Shown piece by piece: positions 60,203 to 64,000 of a stretch of 64,000 nucleotides of DNA (position 1 is the first letter of the stretch; every line of letters starts with the position of its first letter). The position numbers were made by a program, and so were the translations under genes. The notes below the pieces were generated by a model. It worked only from the letters and a program-made list of their open reading frames with translations. It had not been told where the DNA came from and did no database searches. The DNA lies in contig PMOS01000034.1 of assembly GCA_003161435.1 (NCBI GenBank), positions 18,696-82,695 on the forward strand, given 5' to 3'. This stretch comes from Vulcanimicrobiota bacterium. Its GTDB lineage: Bacteria > Vulcanimicrobiota > Vulcanimicrobiia > Vulcanimicrobiales > Vulcanimicrobiaceae.

Positions 60203-61087
60203 TCACGCGTCGGCGAGAACGAAATCCCGTTCGAGGATCCAGTGTGTCGCCGCGCCCTCACCGGCCGGCCGATACTCCTCGACCAGCGAGGACTTCGCTC
60301 CGAAGACCGCATCGCGGAACAGAAAGGGATCGCCGGCGGAGTAGATCGAGGTCGCGAGCGGGCGGTATCCGGCCGCTCCCACCTTGAGGTGCAGGTGCGC
60401 GGGGCGCATCGTCCCGCGGCGCGTTGCGCGCAGCATCTCGCCGGCCGGCCCGTCGGTCGGGATCGAGTAGCTGACCGGCTTGACCGCGACAAAGCTGAAC
60501 GCGCCTTCGGCGTTTGTGCGCAACTGGCCACGATAGTCGGGCTCGACGCGGTTCGCGTACTGCGTGTCGTACAGCCCCTCGCCGTCGGTCTCCCACGTCT
60601 CGACCAGTGCGCCGGCGATCGGCTCACCGCGCACGTCGAGCACGCGACCGCGCACGAGCACCGACTCGCCCTTGCCGCTGCGCGCGATCGTTCCGCCCTG
60701 CTCGATCTCCGGCGCGTCGTCGGTGTAGAACGGGCCGAGCGCGGACGACTCGGTCGCATTGGGTGGAACCTCGGCATGCGCGACGTCGTCGACGGTCATC
60801 GAGACGCCGAGCACGTCGGAGAGCAGGATGAACTCTTGGCGGATCGCGTCGCACTTCTGCCCGGTCCGCGTCAAGAAGTCGATCCCGGTCATCCACTCGT
60901 CGGGCGTCAGCCGAACCTCGCGCACGAACGCGTGCAGATGCTTCACGAGCGCGCTCACGATCTCGAGCAGCCGAGGATCGCCGCACTGTTCGAGGCTGCG
61001 CAGGGTCTGCGCGGTGACGTCGGTCGGAATTCGGGGCAGCGCGTCGGGCATCAGGACGGGTTCGAGGAATGCGGGCCGCAGACCCAC
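60203..61087 (-). CDS. Intradiol ring-cleavage dioxygenase (catechol/hydroxyquinol 1,2-dioxygenase type)
   Basis: A 294-aa Fe(III) enzyme that opens the ring of a catechol between its hydroxyls. The N-terminal helical dimerisation region (LVKHLHAFVREVRLTPDEW) is typical of catechol and hydroxyquinol 1,2-dioxygenases rather than protocatechuate enzymes. Iron ligands: Tyr in SALGPFYTDD, Tyr in EPDYRGQLRT and the two His in RPAHLHLKVG. GTG 61087 has GAAGG 8 nt upstream; ATG 61051 is the alternative. Substrate could be catechol, hydroxyquinol or a chlorinated form. Confidence 0.87.
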   Translation of the reverse strand: MGLRPAFLEPVLMPDALPRIPTDVTAQTLRSLEQCGDPRLLEIVSALVKHLHAFVREVRLTPDEWMTGIDFLTRTGQKCDAIRQEFILLSDVLGVSMTVDDVAHAEVPPNATESSALGPFYTDDAPEIEQGGTIARSGKGESVLVRGRVLDVRGEPIAGALVETWETDGEGLYDTQYANRVEPDYRGQLRTNAEGAFSFVAVKPVSYSIPTDGPAGEMLRATRRGTMRPAHLHLKVGAAGYRPLATSIYSAGDPFLFRDAVFGAKSSLVEEYRPAGEGAATHWILERDFVLADA

Positions 61088-61203
61088 AACGTCGCCTTCA
61101 GCGTACAGCGCCGTTGCTGCCGGTCGCGATCGGCCAAGCGCGCAGCTGTCGCAACCGGCGCCCCGTTGTAGACGCAGCCGTTCTTGGGTACCCGGCTGGC
61201 CAT

Positions 61204-62076
61204 ATGACGACGATCTCGGAGCAGCTGGTCGGCGCAGCGCTCGCGACGCCGAACCTCGATGAAGCGGCGGACGCGCTCGCGGGCGCGGTCAACGGTGCGT
61301 ACGCCGCGGTCGGTCCTCCGGGCCCACGCCTCAAAGATCTGCTGAGCGGCACGTGGCTGGGACACCCGCTGCATCCCGCTTTGACCGACGTGCCGGTCGG
61401 CGCATGGACGGTCGCGCTGGCGCTCGACGTGCTGGGCGAGCGGCGCGGCGCGAAGATCGCGATCGGCATCGGACTGCTGGGTGCCGCCGGCGCCGCCGCC
61501 TCCGGCTTGACCGACTGGGTCGTCACGTTCGGCAAGCGACGGCAGTTGGGCGTCGCGCACGCCGCGGTCAACGGCACCGCAACGCTGCTGTACGCGTCGT
61601 CGTATCTGCTGCGCGGTCGCGCCGACACGTTGGCGATCGGTCTATCGACGATCGGGTACGGCCTCGTTTCGCTCGGCGCGCTCTACGGTGGAGTGCTTTC
61701 GCTCGACTGGCAGATCGGCGTCAACCACGCGCACAACACCGATGCGCCGGACGACGAAGTGGACGTCGGGGCTCTGTCGGATATTCCGGACGGCGGGATG
61801 AAACGTGTCGACGCGAAGGGCTATCCGGTGCTGCTCGTGCGGCGCGGCGGCGACGTCTACGCGATAGCGGCGCTCTGCGCGCACGCCGGTGGGCCGCTCG
61901 ATGAGGGAACGCTGGACGGCGACGTCGTGCGGTGCCCGTGGCACGGTTCGCAGTTCTGCGTTCGCGACGGAAGCATCGTCAACGGTCCCTCTGCGTTCCC
62001 CCAACCGGCGTTCAACGTCCGCATCTCCGGCGAGCGCGTACTGCTCGCCGGACCGGCTACATCTTCTGGCCCGTAA
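61204..62076 (+). CDS. DUF2231 membrane domain fused to Rieske [2Fe-2S] domain
   Basis: A 290-aa fusion. Residues ~40-175 are a DUF2231-like membrane unit with GTWLGHPLHPALTDVPVGAW and about four helices with histidines (FGKRRQLGVAHAAVNGTATL). Residues ~190-290 are a Rieske domain with the cluster loops CAHAGGP and CPWHGSQFC, ligands Cys-His and Cys-His complete. This domain pairing suggests a membrane electron-transfer protein, perhaps DUF2231 binding heme. No oxygenase is adjacent except the divergent dioxygenase, so its redox partner is unknown. Confidence 0.83.
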   Translation: MTTISEQLVGAALATPNLDEAADALAGAVNGAYAAVGPPGPRLKDLLSGTWLGHPLHPALTDVPVGAWTVALALDVLGERRGAKIAIGIGLLGAAGAAASGLTDWVVTFGKRRQLGVAHAAVNGTATLLYASSYLLRGRADTLAIGLSTIGYGLVSLGALYGGVLSLDWQIGVNHAHNTDAPDDEVDVGALSDIPDGGMKRVDAKGYPVLLVRRGGDVYAIAALCAHAGGPLDEGTLDGDVVRCPWHGSQFCVRDGSIVNGPSAFPQPAFNVRISGERVLLAGPATSSGP

Positions 62077-62467
62077 GGACGCCGGTGCCCGGGGTCGACG
62101 TCGACACGATCGTACCGCGAACGACGCCGTCGGCGCCCCACGTTCCTCGCAACGTGGCGACACCGCCCTGTCCTCTGGTGGCCGGGTTGGTCGAAATGGC
62201 GTGCCATTGCAACGTGATCGCTCGGCCGTTCACCAATCCGTTTGCCGATCCGATCGCGTTCGGGCCTTTGCAACTGCCGGCCAGTGCGTTACCGGTCTGG
62301 CGCAGCACGCAGACGGGAGCCGTTACGTAGGTCCCACCGTTCTGAACGAACGTACCGGTGAAGGTCCACGTCCCGGCAAAGCTCGCAGCCTCGGCTACGA
62401 TCGGCGACGCGACGAACAGCGCCAACGCCGCGACAGCGGTAGAACGAAATGTCGTCAGAGTGCGCAT
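62057..62467 (-). CDS. Small exported protein of unknown family
   Basis: A 136-aa protein with a signal peptide at ~1-28 (TAVAALALFVASPIVAEAAS). The mature part is beta-rich: FAGTWTFTGTFVQNGGTYVT, a Cys pair (APVCVLRQ and GSCKGPN) likely to form a disulfide, and LRGTWGADGVVRGTIVSTST. It resembles a small lipocalin-like or calycin strand pattern but no family is recognised. ATG 62467 has GAGG 10 nt upstream; GTG 62482 is an alternative. The 3' end overlaps the DUF2231-Rieske gene by 20 nt, convergently. Confidence 0.65.
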   Translation of the reverse strand: MRTLTTFRSTAVAALALFVASPIVAEAASFAGTWTFTGTFVQNGGTYVTAPVCVLRQTGNALAGSCKGPNAIGSANGLVNGRAITLQWHAISTNPATRGQGGVATLRGTWGADGVVRGTIVSTSTPGTGVLTGQKM

Positions 62468-62714
62468 GTAAAGTCGCCTCACGTTCTTCTATCTCGAAGA
62501 GGGAGCTCGCCTGGGCCGACGCGCTGGTGAGGACCGCCGGTCGAGCTTGTTGGAACGATCATACCCCGCCCCGGCGATACGGGGAATGGGGGGACTCCCT
62601 ACTTCTGGGCGAGGGGCCGTGCACAAAAAGGGCTAGCCAGGAAGGGCGGCCCTTCGTTTTGCCCTTCGCCGTGGGGGTAAAGCCGCCCGACAAAGGACGG
62701 TACTGCACGTTACA

Positions 62715-63053
62715 ATGAGTGCGAACTACCACGTCGTTCGCTTCGAGGGGGTCCTCGACATCAGCCGATATCCCGAGTTCCGCAAGATCTTCGAGGAGTT
62801 GCCGCTCGCGACGCCCGTGCTCGTGGACCTCACCGCCATTGAAGCGGCTGACTCGATTTTTCTGTCTGAGATGATGCTTGCCCGCAGACGGCAGACCGCC
62901 CCATTTGCAATCTTGATCGCGCCGCTGGGTCGTATCGCCCGCGTCTTCGGAATCACGGGGCTGGACCGGCGAGAATACGTGTTCTCTGACCTGACGGAGG
63001 CCGTCGCTTCGCTGAACTTGGATCCTGAAACCAAGGACCCCGCGCCCGATTAG
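62715..63053 (+). CDS. STAS-domain protein (anti-sigma factor antagonist-like)
   Basis: A 112-aa single STAS domain. YHVVRFEGVLDISRYPEFRK is the first strand-helix unit, and VLVDLTAIEAADSIFLSEMM holds the region where SpoIIAA/RsbV proteins have the phosphorylated Ser (DS-T-G); here it reads DSIF, keeping the Ser. Such proteins release sigma factors by binding anti-sigma kinases. No kinase gene is adjacent in the window. AAAGGACGG lies 14 nt upstream of the ATG. Base usage is less GC-rich than in neighbours. Confidence 0.75.
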   Translation: MSANYHVVRFEGVLDISRYPEFRKIFEELPLATPVLVDLTAIEAADSIFLSEMMLARRRQTAPFAILIAPLGRIARVFGITGLDRREYVFSDLTEAVASLNLDPETKDPAPD

Positions 63054-63084
63054 CTGCGATCGCCTACCGCTTGTTCGCGCGTCG

Positions 63085-63231
63085 TCAGTTGTGCCGGATG
63101 TATATCTCGACCATGATCGCGAGGACACGGCGGGGCAGCCGCGTGATTTTGCGCTCGGGGTTCAGCCGCCGCTCCTGGCTCCGCAAGTCCCAAAGCTGTT
63201 CGACCAAGATGAATTGCTCTATGCCGCCCAC
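63085..63231 (-). CDS. Possible small protein or gene remnant
   Basis: The minus-strand frame ending at 63085 encodes FILVEQLWDLRSQERRLNPE and then KITRLPRRVLAIMVEIYI, with strong G/C preference at third codon positions over the last ~37 codons, which is a sign of real coding. A GTG at 63231 gives 48 residues; the frame is open further to 63411 but coding bias fades and it would cross the multicopper oxidase promoter. No family recognised; it may be the 3' end of a lost gene. Confidence 0.28.
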   Translation of the reverse strand: MGGIEQFILVEQLWDLRSQERRLNPERKITRLPRRVLAIMVEIYIRHN

Positions 63232-63365
63232 CTCTGCGGCGAGCCTATACCAATCGGAAGAGGGCTGTCGGTACGTTACCCTGTCGGGGGGCTGGGCGAG
63301 CGAACTTTTTGTGCAGCCCCGGCGCGTTTTCGGCAGGCGAGCCGATAGGTGCAAAGCCCGCAAAT
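63232..63365. other. Upstream region of the multicopper oxidase gene, no gene recognised
   Basis: Contains the right-hand short inverted repeat (63305-63320) and otherwise no clear feature. Frames here on both strands have weak codon bias. With 63054-63231 it forms a 327-base stretch holding at most one small doubtful gene. Confidence 0.4.
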
Positions 63366-63373
63366 GGTATAGT
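63365..63373 (+). promoter_or_regulatory. Extended -10 promoter of the multicopper oxidase gene
   Basis: TGGTATAGT is an extended -10 element (TG-N-TATAGT). The hexamer ends 7 nt before the GTG at 63381, with no ribosome site between, so a leaderless transcript is expected if that GTG is used. If ATG 63420 is used the leader would be about 40 nt. Confidence 0.55.
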
Positions 63374-63380
63374 GTTAGGC

Positions 63381-64000
63381 GTGCCTCATAACCGACTTCG
63401 CTGTGGCTCAACCCTGGTCATGACGTTGCTCGCCTTGCTGCTCAGCGCCATTCCGATGGTCGCTCGCGCCGACGCGGACGCGGTCCCGCCGGGCGTCGAC
63501 CCGACCACGGTCGGGCTGCAGCCGATCGCCGGCGCGATTCCGAAGGCGACGCCGTTCCCGGGCGAGTCGCCCCTCACGCGGCGTGAGGACGGCACGTTCG
63601 CCGCGGTGGCGCAGCGAGCCGCCGGGACGGCGACCTTCAACATCGTCGCGCGTGAGGCGCCGTGGACGCTGCAGCCGGGCCTGACGGTCATGGCCAAGAC
63701 CTACAACGGCGTCGTCCCCGGCCCGACCTTGGTCGTGCGCCAGGGGGAGCGCGTCGTGATCGAGTTCCGCAACGCGATGACGATTCCTGACACGGTGCAC
63801 CTGCACGGGATCCACGGCGGCCCGGTTTCGATGGACGGCGTCGCCGGGATCTCGCAGCCGATGGTGGAGCCGGGCGGACACTTCCGCTATGTTTTCACCG
63901 CGCGCCAATCCGGAACGTTCATCTACCACTCCCACGACAACGAGGAGACGGTGAACAGCGGGCTGTACGGCGCGATCGTCGTGCTGCCGGCGCATCCGCG
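63381..64000 (+). CDS. Multicopper oxidase, N-terminal part (cut by window end)
   Basis: The reading frame runs open to the window edge; 206 codons are visible. A signal peptide (VMTLLALLLSAIPMVARADA) is followed by a proline-rich linker and a cupredoxin domain: MAKTYNGVVPGPTLVVRQGE, then the first copper ligands in TVHLHGIHG and the next in GTFIYHSHDNEE. The protein is exported and oxidises a metal ion, phenol or, if nitrite-reductase-like, nitrite. Later copper motifs, needed to tell laccase-like enzymes from nitrite reductase, are outside the window. ATG 63420 is an alternative start. Confidence 0.88.
   Translation, partial: MPHNRLRCGSTLVMTLLALLLSAIPMVARADADAVPPGVDPTTVGLQPIAGAIPKATPFPGESPLTRREDGTFAAVAQRAAGTATFNIVAREAPWTLQPGLTVMAKTYNGVVPGPTLVVRQGERVVIEFRNAMTIPDTVHLHGIHGGPVSMDGVAGISQPMVEPGGHFRYVFTARQSGTFIYHSHDNEETVNSGLYGAIVVLPAHP

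Larger units (their letters stand above)
62613..63320. repeat. Short inverted repeats flanking the STAS gene
   Basis: GGGGC then CG then TGCACAAAAAG (62613-62630) recurs in inverted orientation as GGGGC directly joined to TGCACAAAAAG (63305-63320). The A-run is unusual in this GC-rich DNA. The repeats bracket the STAS gene and the space after it. They could be ends of a small mobile segment or paired regulatory sites. Confidence 0.35.

Noticed and set aside
63091..63348. Plus-strand 85-codon frame after the STAS gene
   Set aside because: Weaker third-position G/C bias than the opposite strand over the same bases, and no recognisable domain.

Overview
The window is chromosomal DNA of a high-GC, aerobic, metabolically versatile bacterium. 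It is densely coding, with many ATGA/GTGA start-stop overlaps and frequent GTG or TTG starts. A TonB-type periplasmic protein points to a two-membrane cell envelope. There is no rRNA, tRNA, CRISPR array, integrase or intact insertion sequence. The gene mix (complete hut pathway, several organic-acid ABC systems, phosphoribulokinase, cytochrome bd, multicopper oxidase) and apparently common leaderless promoters would fit a little-studied phylum such as Vulcanimicrobiota/Eremiobacterota (WPS-2). That placement is a guess from style, not a measured result.

Layout. 1-10.2 kb: histidine degradation (hutU end, hutH, hutG on +; hutI on -; hutF on +). It is split by a duplicated membrane-protein unit, DUF2339 / DUF3999 / DUF2339, whose two DUF2339 promoters share an identical palindrome at the same distance from the start codon. 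10.2-17.1 kb: an operon running on from hutF with a FbpB-like ABC importer (permease, ATPase, binding protein), an isocitrate/isopropylmalate-type dehydrogenase and two MmgE/PrpD-family proteins, probably for uptake and use of an unidentified organic acid. 17.2-19.8 kb: PEP carboxylase. 19.8-21.4 kb: a small accessory patch with a HicBA toxin-antitoxin pair and the broken 5' part of a UvrD-type helicase gene. 21.4-23.6 kb: PobA-like hydroxylase and a phosphoribulokinase-like protein.

23.6-35.4 kb holds the most coherent candidate system. A GntR/FCD regulator and an amidase face a nine-gene, tightly overlapped operon: TcuA/TcuB-like oxidase, complete branched-chain-type (HAAT) ABC importer with a LivM-LivG fusion, ThDP enzyme, cupin and Dabb protein. 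It ends in a strong hairpin. 35.5-40.9 kb is a second, unrelated HAAT importer on the other strand, with a LivG-LivF fusion and a TonB-like protein. A REP-like palindrome lies between the two operons.

41-51.3 kb: a lipase-like hydrolase and an MFS exporter, then a sugar operon (GH51 arabinofuranosidase, ROK regulator, enolase-superfamily dehydratase, dipeptide/oligosaccharide-type ABC binding protein and permeases without ATPases, SDR). 51.3-64 kb: two small secreted proteins (one with 24-bp tandem repeats), an epoxide-hydrolase-like enzyme, cytochrome bd oxidase, a Na+/H+ antiporter, HMG-CoA-lyase-like protein, nickel/cobalt permease, VOC protein, intradiol dioxygenase, a DUF2231-Rieske fusion, a STAS protein and the start of a multicopper oxidase cut by the window edge.

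Taken together, the genes describe an aerobic scavenger of amino acids, organic acids, aromatics and plant sugars. All functions are read from motifs and family resemblance by eye; no database search was run.
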